From JACMLD01 sp039915085 (GTDB lineage Bacteria; Bacteroidota; Bacteroidia; Chitinophagales; Chitinophagaceae), in contig JBDSOC010000232.1 of the NCBI GenBank assembly GCA_039915085.1, positions 1-25,431 of the forward strand: DNA of 25,431 bases, read 5' to 3'. A program made the position numbers and the translations under genes. This document shows, piece after piece, positions 14,575 to 23,030 of the stretch. Under the pieces are notes generated by a model that saw only the letters and a program-made list of their open reading frames with translations, made no database searches and had not been told where the DNA came from. Each line of letters opens with the position of its first letter. Within the stretch, counting starts at the first letter, position 1.

Positions 14575-16839
14575 ATGGTATTTGACCTGGACATGATCAA
14601 AAAGCTGTACGGTAGTTTCGCCGGCCGCATCAATGCTGCACGTAAAATTGTTGGACGCCCCTTAACACTTACAGAAAAAATATTATATGCTCACCTTTGG
14701 CAGGGAGACGCTACTGTAGCGCATGAAAGAGGCAAAAGTTATGTAGATTTTGCACCGGACCGCGTAGCCATGCAGGATGCTACCGCCCAGATGGCTTTGC
14801 TGCAGTTTATGCAGGCCGGCAGAAATAAAGTGGCAGTGCCTTCAACCGTGCATTGTGATCACCTGATTGTTGCCAAAGACAACAGTAAAACAGACCTGGT
14901 ACGTGCAGTACATGAAAGCAGTGAAGTGTATGATTTCCTTGCATCTGTATCTAATAAATATGGTATTGGTTTCTGGAAACCCGGTGCAGGTATCATTCAC
15001 CAGGTAGTGTTGGAAAATTATGCTTTCCCCGGTGGTATGATGATTGGAACCGACTCTCACACTGTAAACGCGGGCGGCCTTGGAATGATTGCCATTGGTG
15101 TAGGTGGCGCCGATGCCTGCGACGTAATGGCCGGCCTTCCCTGGGAGCTGAAATTTCCTAAATTAATTGGTATAAAACTAACCGGAAAACTCAATGGCTG
15201 GACGGCCCCTAAAGATGTAATCTTAAAAGTAGCTGGTATACTTACCGTAAAAGGCGGCACCGGCGCAGTAGTAGAATATTTTGGCGAAGGTGCTACTTCT
15301 ATGAGTTGTACTGGTAAAGGAACCATTTGTAATATGGGCGCCGAAATTGGCGCTACCACTTCTACTTTTGGGTATGATGAAAGTATGAGCCGGTACCTGA
15401 AAGCTACTGGCCGCGAAGAAATCGCCGCGCTGGCAGACGGCATCAAAGAACATTTAACTGCCGATGCTGAAGTGTACGCCAATCCCGCAGATTATTTCGA
15501 CCAGGTTATTGAAATCAATCTTTCTGAACTGGAACCGCATTTAAACGGGCCATTTACACCCGATTTGGCTACGCCTATTTCTAAAATGAAAGAAGCTGCT
15601 GCTGCCAATGGATGGCCCACAAAAATTGAGGTGGGTTTAATAGGCAGCTGTACCAATTCTTCTTATGAAGACATTGCCCGTTCTGTAAGTCTGGCCAAAC
15701 AGGTAACTGATAAAGGGCTGAAATTAAAATCAGAATTTACAATTACACCTGGCAGTGAGCAGGTAAGGTTTACAATAGAACGCGACGGCTTCCTGAGTGT
15801 ATTTGATAAAATTGGTGCTACCGTGTTTGCCAATGCCTGCGGACCTTGTATTGGTATGTGGGACAGGGTAGGAGCAGAAAAAGCCGAGAAGAATACAATT
15901 GTACATTCTTTTAACCGGAATTTTGCGAAGCGTGCAGATGGCAACCCCAACACATTTGCGTTTGTAGGCTCACCCGAACTGGTTACAGCGCTGGCCATTG
16001 CAGGAGATCTTTCATTCAATCCTTTAACAGATACCTTAATAAATGAAAAGGGAGAAGCCGTTAAACTGGATGCACCCACCGGTTACGAATTGCCGCCCAA
16101 AGGTTTTGCGGTAGACGATCCCGGTTTCCAGGCGCCCGCGGCAGATGGCAGCAGCATACAGGTAAAAGTAGATCCGGCAAGCAAACGTTTGCAACTCCTT
16201 GATCCTTTTGCAGCATGGGAAGGAACTGATTTAAAAGGATTGAAACTGCTGATAAAAGCAAAAGGAAAATGTACAACCGATCATATTTCCATGGCCGGTC
16301 CCTGGTTAAAATACCGCGGTCACCTGGACAATATCAGTAACAACATGCTGATAGGTGCAGTAAATTTTTATAATGAACAAACAGACAAGGTTAAAAACCA
16401 ACTGACGGATGAATACGGTCCGGTGCCGGCAACGCAACGCGCTTACAAAGCCGCTGGTATTGGTACCATGGTGGTAGGAGATGAAAACTACGGGGAAGGT
16501 TCTTCACGGGAGCATGCGGCTATGGAGCCCCGTCACCTGGGTGTGCGTGCGGTGCTGGTAAAATCTTTTGCCCGTATACATGAAACCAATTTAAAGAAAC
16601 AGGGTATGCTGGGTCTTACGTTTGCCGATAAGCTGGATTACGATAAGATACTGGAAGACGATACCATTGATATTCTTGGCCTCGAAGGTTTTGCCCCTGG
16701 TAAGGCTTTGGCGATAATGCTTCACCATGCAGATGGCACATCCGATATTATTTCTGCTAACCATACTTACAATGAACAACAGATAGAATGGTTTAAAGCA
16801 GGTGGTGCACTGAATATTATCAGGAAGCAGTTTGCATAG
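14575..16839 (+). CDS. acnA: Aconitate hydratase, mitochondrial type
   Basis: A 754-residue aconitase that interconverts citrate and isocitrate in the TCA cycle. The [4Fe-4S] ligands are Cys359 (IGSCTNSS), Cys422 and Cys425 (NACGPCIG), essentially the positions known for mature mitochondrial aconitase (358, 421, 424). Further active-site segments are GTDSHT near residue 160, CTTDHISMAGPWLKYRGHLDNISNN, GEGSSREHAAMEPRHLG and VKSFARIHETNLKKQGMLGL. Length and motifs place it with the mitochondrial-like aconitases of Bacteroidota (described as acnA in Bacteroides fragilis), not the ~890-residue AcnA/IRP or AcnB types. The start is ATG at 14575 (MVFDLDMIKKLYG). It is a single-gene unit with a promoter box upstream and a strong terminator downstream. 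Confidence 0.97.
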   Translation: MVFDLDMIKKLYGSFAGRINAARKIVGRPLTLTEKILYAHLWQGDATVAHERGKSYVDFAPDRVAMQDATAQMALLQFMQAGRNKVAVPSTVHCDHLIVAKDNSKTDLVRAVHESSEVYDFLASVSNKYGIGFWKPGAGIIHQVVLENYAFPGGMMIGTDSHTVNAGGLGMIAIGVGGADACDVMAGLPWELKFPKLIGIKLTGKLNGWTAPKDVILKVAGILTVKGGTGAVVEYFGEGATSMSCTGKGTICNMGAEIGATTSTFGYDESMSRYLKATGREEIAALADGIKEHLTADAEVYANPADYFDQVIEINLSELEPHLNGPFTPDLATPISKMKEAAAANGWPTKIEVGLIGSCTNSSYEDIARSVSLAKQVTDKGLKLKSEFTITPGSEQVRFTIERDGFLSVFDKIGATVFANACGPCIGMWDRVGAEKAEKNTIVHSFNRNFAKRADGNPNTFAFVGSPELVTALAIAGDLSFNPLTDTLINEKGEAVKLDAPTGYELPPKGFAVDDPGFQAPAADGSSIQVKVDPASKRLQLLDPFAAWEGTDLKGLKLLIKAKGKCTTDHISMAGPWLKYRGHLDNISNNMLIGAVNFYNEQTDKVKNQLTDEYGPVPATQRAYKAAGIGTMVVGDENYGEGSSREHAAMEPRHLGVRAVLVKSFARIHETNLKKQGMLGLTFADKLDYDKILEDDTIDILGLEGFAPGKALAIMLHHADGTSDIISANHTYNEQQIEWFKAGGALNIIRKQFA

Positions 16840-16863
16840 TAAATAAGTTAGTATGGATTTTAT

Positions 16864-16893
16864 AAAGCTGTCTCATTGAGGCAGCTTTTTTTT
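16864..16893 (+). terminator. Rho-independent terminator of acnA
   Basis: AAAGCTGTCTC and GAGGCAGCTTT pair over 11 positions (one G-U) around an ATT loop and run into eight T. It lies 24 bases after the acnA stop. Confidence 0.88.
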
Positions 16894-17148
16894 ATGGGAA
16901 GATATTTTGTTGGATTATTCCATACCCGTCTGCGTCACATGTATTTACCGCAGCGTAAATTATAAAAGACTGATGACAGATACCAGCAGTAAGGGAAGGT
17001 ACTGTTGAAGTATTTGGCCATACAACGAAACGGCTTTACATGCAGAGAATTCGCCGGGTAAGAAATATGCCTGATATTTTTCACTCAGCTTCCCGTTTAA
17101 GTTGCATATTCTTAACATTTACTGTTTAGTTAAATTCAGGTAAAGCTA
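16894..17148. other. Gene-free stretch between acnA terminator and lipoprotein promoter
   Basis: I see no convincing gene, RNA or repeat here. It ends at the promoter box of the lipoprotein gene. Confidence 0.5.
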
Positions 17149-17156
17149 TAAATTTG
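17149..17156 (+). promoter_or_regulatory. Bacteroidota -7 box (TAAATTTG)
   Basis: TAAATTTG lies 32 bases before the lipoprotein ATG. TTTAG at 17125-17129, 19 bases upstream, is a weak -33 candidate. Confidence 0.45.
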
Positions 17157-17188
17157 GGCCTTAGTCATCTAAAACTGGCTACCGTAAC

Positions 17189-17767
17189 ATGATGAGAACT
17201 AATTTTTATTCTGCAGTGGCAATATCAGGAGTAATTTTTTTATCCGCTTGCAGCGGCAGTAAACATACTGCAAAAGACACTGTTTATATACCATTCACCA
17301 AACAATTAAAACAACGGGTGCAGAATAGCAACCTGGATATTAAAAAAGTGCAGTTTTTTGTAGATCAGAAACTTGTTTTGCGCAGGTCATTGGGTACGCA
17401 GAAAAGTGAAATAAAATCCGGCGTTATTTTATTTGAAAATGGGCAATATATTAACGAAGTAATCATACCAAAATATACGCCTGGTATCTGTGAAAATATT
17501 TTTGGTGATAAATTAATGATCAGTTTTGAGCTGCAGAATAACAGCATTGCGTTTGGGCCCGGCGGACTGAACGCAGACTATTTTACCCTATATGCAAGAA
17601 ACTGGAACAATGGAACGGCAGAAATGACTTATGACAACAACGCATACAAAGTGCAGTGTGTCACCTGCTCCAATGTGGGTGAAGTAAGACTGGTGGTAAA
17701 GAAAAGTGAAGCTGACAAATTTCAAAAAAATCAGCGGGTAGTAGAAGGAAGAAAGGTTGCTGATTAA
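17189..17767 (+). CDS. Lipoprotein of unknown function, 192 aa
   Basis: The N-terminus MMRTNFYSAVAISGVIFLSACSGSK is a lipoprotein signal with lipobox LSAC (Cys21) and a following Ser-Gly-Ser, so it should be lipid-anchored. The mature part is beta-rich. KKVQFFVDQKLVLRRSL, then IKSGVILFENGQYINEVIIPKYTPGICENI and GDKLMISFE suggest a single barrel- or sandwich-like domain. A Cys pair VQCVTCSN lies near the end of that domain. I recognise no named family and no catalytic motif. MM allows a start at either of the first two codons. It has its own promoter box and a weak T-rich hairpin just after the stop (TTAAT and ATTAA around T6). Confidence 0.75.
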   Translation: MMRTNFYSAVAISGVIFLSACSGSKHTAKDTVYIPFTKQLKQRVQNSNLDIKKVQFFVDQKLVLRRSLGTQKSEIKSGVILFENGQYINEVIIPKYTPGICENIFGDKLMISFELQNNSIAFGPGGLNADYFTLYARNWNNGTAEMTYDNNAYKVQCVTCSNVGEVRLVVKKSEADKFQKNQRVVEGRKVAD

Positions 17768-18436
17768 TTTTTTTATTAAATGCAATAATAGAAATTAAAC
17801 GGTTTCTTTTGCGAAGAAGATATAAGACGCGATAGAAATCCTGTGTTGTGGAATCGTTATTTTAATGATGGGCTTTCTCCATTCATGTCTCACCCGTAGG
17901 TAATTAGTGTATCATTATATGCTTTTACGGTTGGTTTTGCCAATGCTGCTTTTTCAGCCATTTCCTTCAGGCTATTGAAAAAGACCTTGCTTCCATGAAG
18001 CGTGCATTACTTTCTTCTATCAGCAATCTTGCCCCTGTACATGACAACATTTGATTGCCGTATCCATGGCAAAATATGGTATAACAGCAATGTTGCGGGG
18101 AGCAAAAATTATATGGCTGGGTTTTATTGTTATTTTTCTTTTTTGAGTTGTCCAGGTTTAATGTAAAAACAAAACTGTTCCGGTATGTACAAATATCTCT
18201 TTATATACGGGTATTAACAACGGAATAGATAGTATTGGCCGCATTCAATTAAGAAATTACATCAAATAAAAGGCTGGTTTGCACCCTACCCTATAAGTGT
18301 GATTTTACAGCCAGAACCTCTATTTATGTAAAAACTGGAATATATTTACAAAGCAGGTGCAGTAAAAGTGCCAGTTATACCGCACGGGGCAATGGCTAAA
18401 AAAAACTAAAGCCAGTAACTGATAAAAATAAATTGA
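17768..18436. other. Long non-coding stretch, possibly holding gene debris
   Basis: No intact gene is visible. On the minus strand, 18050 to 17890 gives two overlapping frames that together read like one small protein: MLSCTGARLLIEESNARFMEA, then after a one-base frame change SKVFFNSLKEMAEKAALAK followed by PTVKAYNDTLITYG and a stop. This could be a decayed small gene or chance. From about 18060 to 18436 I see nothing beyond AT-rich sequence with scattered stops. Confidence 0.3.
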
Positions 18437-18444
18437 TAAATTTG
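18437..18444 (+). promoter_or_regulatory. Bacteroidota -7 box (TAAATTTG) before the three-gene cluster
   Basis: TAAATTTG fits TAnnTTTG and lies 99 bases before the first gene of the 18544-21492 cluster. No good -33 element is seen. Confidence 0.4.
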
Positions 18445-18543
18445 AAACGATGCCGGGTCGCTGACTACAGCTGGCTCTTTAGTACCTCCTGAAAAGAATT
18501 TTTCCGACACCTTACAGCCTTTAATCTTTAAATTATTTATTCT

Positions 18544-18894
18544 ATGCCATGTTTAAAATTGAGCAGGTTGCTGTTCATGGGAACAATAATGGTGGCTATG
18601 CAGTCCTGTTCTTATTCAATAAGAATTGCCAACAAAAACGGGACACCGCAGGATTCTCCTACCAATCATGAACTGGGTTATTACAACGGCAAGCAGGTTC
18701 ACAGCATTGATACAGTTGTGAAATTATCTTTGCTGCAGGATGGTGTGATGGTGATAGACTCAGCATGTGCGGTTGGCGGATTCCATTCGGTGGAATATAA
18801 GATCACTTTCGGCGCCATGCTTCGCAATACTTTTACTTTTGGTAAAAGAAAATCAATTAAAGTAAAATGTACCTGTTTAGCAAACTCAAACTAA
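18544..18894 (+). CDS. Bor-like lipoprotein, 116 aa
   Basis: A short exported protein. The signal segment LSRLLFMGTIMVAMQSCS ends in a plausible Bacteroidota lipobox (MQSC, Cys22), so it is probably lipid-anchored. The rest resembles the phage-lambda Bor lipoprotein pattern: a strand with a G-Y/F near NHELGYYNGKQ, then ACAVGGFHSVEYKITFGAML and finally KSIKVKCTC. These correspond to the CGG-x3-V, F-x3-L and V-x-C positions of Bor. This is a fold-level resemblance by eye, not a firm assignment. Bor itself is an outer-membrane lipoprotein linked to serum resistance; that role should not be transferred. Its stop is 6 bases before the FAD oxidoreductase start, so the two are very likely cotranscribed. 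Confidence 0.62.
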   Translation: MPCLKLSRLLFMGTIMVAMQSCSYSIRIANKNGTPQDSPTNHELGYYNGKQVHSIDTVVKLSLLQDGVMVIDSACAVGGFHSVEYKITFGAMLRNTFTFGKRKSIKVKCTCLANSN

Positions 18895-18900
18895 GAAATC

Positions 18901-20520
18901 ATGGCCAGCGTATCAATTACACATGTTACAGATTGGAATAATTATCACTTCAACGGCCCATTTCCGGCAAAACTACTTTTCGATATTGACACAGACAGAA
19001 GTATTGGTTCGCTTATTGAACGGTTTAATGACAGTGCACGTGCAATTCAGGCACTCTTAAAAGATAGCATCAGCAATAATGAAAGGTTCAGGGCTTATGG
19101 TAAGGGCTGGTCATTATCTAATATAGCACATCAGCCGGACAGAATGCTTTTCAATACCAGCCTTGATATAAAGAGAGACATATCGGATAAGCATTTGCAC
19201 GCGTTAACTACATATAAATCAGAAAATCTTTTTTTGTTTCAGTGTGGAATTAATGTTAAAAAAATTTCTGAGTACCTGTTAAACAAAGGGAAGTCATTGA
19301 AAACCTGTGGTGCAAGTAATGGGCAAACGCTTGCCGGTGCTATTTCTACAGGTGTGCATGGTTCTGCGATCGATACAGGATCTATCCAGGATGGTGTTGT
19401 GGGTATTCAACTTATTACCGGGCCTGGTGCAAATGATATCATTTATGTTGAAAGAGAAACACGACCCGCATTAAATGATAATTTTGCCAAAAGTATTAAC
19501 GCAAGAGTTGTACGGAATGATAGCCTCTTCAACGCTGCGTTGGTGAGCCTGGGATCATTTGGCGTCATCCATGGAATCGTAATGGAAGCAGAAGATATCT
19601 TTCTTTTAAAGCGCTATGTAAAAAAAATAAAAAAAGCGGATGCATTGGAAATTGCAAAGAATATGAATTTTACCAATGCAGCTTTCAAAATACAGGAAGA
19701 AGTGCAGGATGACGGAACTGTAACCAGGCCCTACCATTACAAACTTTATATTAATCCTTATAACGCTAACGAAGATTTTGTTACTGAGATCATTTACAAA
19801 AAGCCTTACAGGGCAAAATACCCCAATCCTGTTCCTTTTATACAAAAATCAATATTCAGAGACATTCCTTCCTGGGTGGCTGATTTTGCCGCCAAACATA
19901 AACGCATTATTCCTTTAATACTTCAGGCATTAAAAAGTGAGGCTTTCCCGGAAGTTGACAATACCATTGAAGGAACGCTTGGTGAGATATTCTGGGATAC
20001 GTCTCAGTCAAGCGCTGCATTTGGTTGTGGTTTTGGGATCAATACAGCTGATACAGAAAAAGCGCTTGATCTTTTTATTGGCCTGATGCAGGATAAAGGA
20101 CCGGTACCAGGCATACTATCAATGCGCTTTGTCAAAGGCACGGATGCCACTTTGGGGTTTACAAAATTTCCGATCACATGTATTTTAGAAGTAGATGGTA
20201 TTCCATGGAAAGAGAATGATAATATGATCAGCCTGGATAACTTTTTGACTGCTGTTATTGAAGCATTCACCAGTAATAACATACATTTTACACTGCATTG
20301 GGGCAAAAATGCGCCATGGGCATTTCCGGGGCTTGTAGATACAATGTATGGCGCCGCTGCTGAAGAATGGAAAAATCTCAGGAGTACACTTCTGACAGAA
20401 AAAACTGCGGATTTATTTTCCAATGATTTTTTAAATGCCGTTAAACTGGATAATTACAAAGTAGATGTGCCAGCAGATCTTATTGCATTAAGAAACTTAA
20501 TTACAGTAAACAATGTATAA
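18901..20520 (+). CDS. VAO/PCMH-family FAD-dependent oxidoreductase
   Basis: A 539-residue flavoprotein with a PCMH-type FAD domain in the N-terminal half. ERFRAYGKGWSLSNIA is the first FAD-binding stretch, and LFQCGINVKKISEYLLNKG is the usual strand-helix before the motif CGASNGQTLAGAISTGVHGSA, which binds the pyrophosphate. VSLGSFGVIHGIVMEAE closes the domain. HWGK near residue 468, followed by a C-terminal tail with W-x2-LR and F-SNDFLNA, matches the end of alditol/aldonolactone oxidase-type members. The His of GVHGS is at the position that carries covalent FAD in several relatives. It has no signal peptide and should be cytoplasmic or peripheral. The substrate (sugar alcohol, lactone or sterol) is undetermined. 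It is the middle gene of a tight cluster, 6 bases after the lipoprotein gene and 9 before the channel-like gene ATG. Confidence 0.82.
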   Translation: MASVSITHVTDWNNYHFNGPFPAKLLFDIDTDRSIGSLIERFNDSARAIQALLKDSISNNERFRAYGKGWSLSNIAHQPDRMLFNTSLDIKRDISDKHLHALTTYKSENLFLFQCGINVKKISEYLLNKGKSLKTCGASNGQTLAGAISTGVHGSAIDTGSIQDGVVGIQLITGPGANDIIYVERETRPALNDNFAKSINARVVRNDSLFNAALVSLGSFGVIHGIVMEAEDIFLLKRYVKKIKKADALEIAKNMNFTNAAFKIQEEVQDDGTVTRPYHYKLYINPYNANEDFVTEIIYKKPYRAKYPNPVPFIQKSIFRDIPSWVADFAAKHKRIIPLILQALKSEAFPEVDNTIEGTLGEIFWDTSQSSAAFGCGFGINTADTEKALDLFIGLMQDKGPVPGILSMRFVKGTDATLGFTKFPITCILEVDGIPWKENDNMISLDNFLTAVIEAFTSNNIHFTLHWGKNAPWAFPGLVDTMYGAAAEEWKNLRSTLLTEKTADLFSNDFLNAVKLDNYKVDVPADLIALRNLITVNNV

Positions 20521-20529
20521 ACAGCAGTG

Positions 20530-21492
20530 ATGAAAAGAAAAGCTCTGTTTTTAATAAGTGGATTTTTATTTTTAGCTGGAGCTGTATATAGTCAGCATAC
20601 TGCGCCGGATACGGTTACTGCAGGTATTTATATTACCAGTATCCATGATATTGATTTTAAACAAAAGGAATATACACTCAGCTGCTGGTTATGGTTAAAA
20701 TATAAGAATAGAAATTTCCGTTTTGATAAATACCTGGAAGTGCCTACCGCCAAAACTGTCAGTAAATCATTTGATACTACCATTGTCAATCCGGATGGCG
20801 GTATATACATGATAATGAAATTGCAATGTGTTATGAAAGACTCGTGGAAGATTGCGCACTTTCCTTTTGACAGCCAGCGGCTAAGATTCTTCATAGAAAA
20901 TTCTCAATATAGCACAGACTCACTGGTATTTAAACCCGACAGGCTGGGTCGTAATTTCGATTCGCTGTATACAATTAATGGCTGGTCTGTTGATAGCTGT
21001 ATTTTGAAAACTGCGGTAAAAAAATATGAAACTGCATTTGGAGATGACAATCAGTCAAAACCGCTTACTTTATACAGTCAGTTCCGTGTAGTGCTTGATA
21101 TTACCCGCGATGCAGGCAGCCTGTTCTGGAAAATGTTCCTTGGTATGTATATTGCTTTTCTTATTTCTTATACCTGTTTCTATATTCATTCAGACGGTAT
21201 AGACAGCCGCTTTGGACTTAGTGTGGGCGCACTGTTTGCGGCCATTGGTAATAAATATATTATTGATTCCGCGCTGCCTGAATCTACGTCTTTTACTTTG
21301 GTGGATACATTGCATGGACTCACATTATTTTTTATTTTCTGCGTAATAGCCTGTACTACCTATAGCCTGAAGCTTGTAACAAAAGGTAAACAATCACAGG
21401 CTGCAAAGTTTGATATGATTGCCGCGCAGGTGTTGCTGGTTATTTATATCGGGCTTAATATTTTTTTTATAACAAATGCGGCAGGAAAATAA
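20530..21492 (+). CDS. Pentameric ligand-gated ion channel (Cys-loop-like) homologue
   Basis: A 320-residue protein with the layout of prokaryotic pLGIC subunits (GLIC/ELIC type): signal peptide (about 1-21), a ~175-residue beta-rich extracytoplasmic domain, then four helices. The domain contains YTLSCWLWLKYKN, a WxW-type strand followed by a LEV segment, and the hallmark FPFDSQ at about 111-116. M1 is at about 197-220. M2 at about 226-249 reads SRFGLSVGALFAAIGNKYII and ends in ALPESTSFTLVD, like the Pro-containing M2-M3 loop of the family. M3 (about 256-282) and M4 (about 295-316) follow a short loop. The conserved M1 proline is not visible. Cysteines exist but do not form an obvious Cys-loop pair, as in other bacterial members. 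A GTG three bases upstream (20527) is an alternative start. The ligand is unknown. Confidence 0.72.
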   Translation: MKRKALFLISGFLFLAGAVYSQHTAPDTVTAGIYITSIHDIDFKQKEYTLSCWLWLKYKNRNFRFDKYLEVPTAKTVSKSFDTTIVNPDGGIYMIMKLQCVMKDSWKIAHFPFDSQRLRFFIENSQYSTDSLVFKPDRLGRNFDSLYTINGWSVDSCILKTAVKKYETAFGDDNQSKPLTLYSQFRVVLDITRDAGSLFWKMFLGMYIAFLISYTCFYIHSDGIDSRFGLSVGALFAAIGNKYIIDSALPESTSFTLVDTLHGLTLFFIFCVIACTTYSLKLVTKGKQSQAAKFDMIAAQVLLVIYIGLNIFFITNAAGK

Positions 21493-21639
21493 TCACAAAC
21501 ATTGTTATACAGATCCGCCTGTTAACTACTAAGCCAGGTAATTATTCAAACATCTTTAAACAATATCAGATAATGAAACAGGTAAAAGAAAATATGCGGA
21601 GATTGTAGCATACTAAGTATTAAATATAAAAATAATAAA

Positions 21640-22098
21640 ATGAGCTTCAGCGATGATTCAGTTAAAATTAGCACCATGCCGGCCTGTACAATTATTCCTG
21701 TATTGCAATATGCAGATACTGAGAAGGCAATTAACTGGCTCTGTGATGTTTTTGGTTTTAAGGAAAGATGGCGTGCCGGCACACACCGCGCACAATTAAT
21801 TTACGAACAAGGGGTTATTGTTGTAACGGAACTGGCAGAAGGGATGAAGGATCAATATGGGAAGCAGGATTTTTTAAAAATACAAGGTCATTCATTGTTA
21901 GTGAGGGTTAAAAATGCAGATGCACATTTTGAAAACGCAGTCGCAAGAGGCGCTGAGATCCTGCAAAGACCCACTGAGCATTTTTTTGGCGAACGGCAGT
22001 ATTCAGTACTGGATATTGGTGGATATAGCTGGACTTTTTCTCAAACAATTAAAGAATTTGCGCCGGAAGACTGGGGTGCGGTATCTGCTGTGCAATAA
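21640..22098 (+). CDS. VOC-family (glyoxalase/bleomycin-resistance-like) protein
   Basis: A 152-residue protein with the beta-alpha-beta-beta-beta pattern of the vicinal oxygen chelate superfamily. PVLQYADTEKAINWLCDVFGFKE forms the first module. HSLLVRVKNADAHFENAVARGAEILQRPTEHFFGERQYSVLDIGGYSWTFSQ forms the second, with the usual F-x-GERQY..DxxGxxWxF end. The probable role is binding or turnover of a small electrophile; the substrate is unknown and metal ligands are not certain. ATG at 21640 gives the full frame, but the in-frame ATG at 21676 (MPACTIIPVLQY) begins right at the conserved strand and may be the true start. A second VOC gene begins at the right edge of the window. Confidence 0.87.
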   Translation: MSFSDDSVKISTMPACTIIPVLQYADTEKAINWLCDVFGFKERWRAGTHRAQLIYEQGVIVVTELAEGMKDQYGKQDFLKIQGHSLLVRVKNADAHFENAVARGAEILQRPTEHFFGERQYSVLDIGGYSWTFSQTIKEFAPEDWGAVSAVQ

Positions 22099-22241
22099 AA
22101 ACTTTATAAAAAAAACCTTTTTGATTTCTTTCATCACAATCAATCCAGTTATTTTTTTAACATTTTTTTTTAAGTAAAAAAGTTGGGCATTAGTCGCCAC
22201 AATATGCTTTTTCACGGGCAGATTTTCAATAGTATTAAACA

Positions 22242-22257
22242 TGGCACTTGCTTTGGA
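22242..22257 (+). promoter_or_regulatory. Possible sigma-54-like element
   Basis: TGGCAC followed after five bases by TTGGA resembles the -24/-12 pattern TGGCAC-N5-TTGCW. The key -12 GC is GG here. It lies 40 bases upstream of the exported protein ATG. Weak evidence. Confidence 0.2.
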
Positions 22258-22297
22258 GTCATAGGATATAGATTATTCGAACTTAAAAAAAGACTAT

Positions 22298-22807
22298 ATG
22301 AAACGATTAATTTTTATCATGATGTTAATTCCTGCAGGTTTGTTATTTACAAACCATACGGAGGCGCAATTAAGTGTAAGTATTAATATTGGAAACCAGC
22401 CTTCATGGGCACCGGAAGGCTATGATGAAGCACAGTATTATTATATCCCGGATATGGATATTTATTATGACGTGCCGGCCCACCAGTTTGTATACCAGAA
22501 TAACCGTCAATGGGTACGTGCGGCTGTTTTGCCTTCCAGTTACAGAAATTTTGATTTATACCGTGTGCATAAAGTTCCTATAAATCAAAAAAATGCATAC
22601 CGTTATCATGATCGTGACAGAAGGCAATATGCGCAATTCAAAGGAAAGTTTGATCAGCATCCTATACGCGACAGCCGCGATGATAAATATGCACGGAACA
22701 AAAATAACTGGAATAACAACAGGTTTAAAGGAAATAACGGGAACAATGGAAACGACAAGAGGAGAGACGATCACCGTGATCGTCCGCATGGAGATGGCCG
22801 TCATTAA
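22298..22807 (+). CDS. Exported protein with basic, Asn/Asp/His-rich tail, 169 aa
   Basis: A signal peptide (KRLIFIMMLIPAGLLFTNHTEA-Q) is followed by an ~80-residue conserved-looking domain with many aromatic residues. Its segments include NIGNQPSWAPEGYDEAQYY, YIPDMDIYYDVPAHQFVYQ, RQWVRAAVLP and NFDLYRVHKVPI. From about residue 105 the protein becomes low-complexity and highly charged, rich in Arg, Lys, Asp, Asn and His (NNNRFKGNNGNNGND, then RRDDHRDRPHGDGRH). The domain resembles small periplasmic proteins common in Chitinophagaceae and relatives without known function. A role in cell-envelope binding to polyanions or metals would fit the tail but is only a guess. A strong terminator follows. 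Confidence 0.8.
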   Translation: MKRLIFIMMLIPAGLLFTNHTEAQLSVSINIGNQPSWAPEGYDEAQYYYIPDMDIYYDVPAHQFVYQNNRQWVRAAVLPSSYRNFDLYRVHKVPINQKNAYRYHDRDRRQYAQFKGKFDQHPIRDSRDDKYARNKNNWNNNRFKGNNGNNGNDKRRDDHRDRPHGDGRH

Positions 22808-22830
22808 ATAGAAAAATAGCAATATTAACT

Positions 22831-22864
22831 ATCCCGCTGATTATAAATTAGCGGGATTTTTTTT
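22831..22864 (+). terminator. Rho-independent terminator
   Basis: ATCCCGCT (22831-22838) pairs perfectly with AGCGGGAT (22850-22857) and is followed by a run of eight T counted from the end of the stem. It ends the transcript of the exported protein gene. Confidence 0.9.
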
Positions 22865-22995
22865 AGGAAAACTCTGAAGGAATAAAACAGCTTACAGGAC
22901 AGTGCTGAATAGTTTTTTGGGAAGAACTGATTGTATGATTTTGTCCAGGTGTATGCCTTTAACATTCAGAAGAATGTGGCGGGTATTATATTACA

Positions 22996-23003
22996 TACAT
23001 TTG
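22996..23003 (+). promoter_or_regulatory. Bacteroidota -7 box (TACATTTG) before the dps remnant
   Basis: TACATTTG is an exact TAnnTTTG match 27 bases before the ATG of the broken dps gene. Confidence 0.45.
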
Positions 23004-23030
23004 CCATAATTCTAGAAATTAATTATTATT

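Noticed and set aside
15057..16079. Long minus-strand frames inside acnA
   Set aside because: They are antisense to a strongly conserved aconitase and show no protein-family features. Shadow frames.
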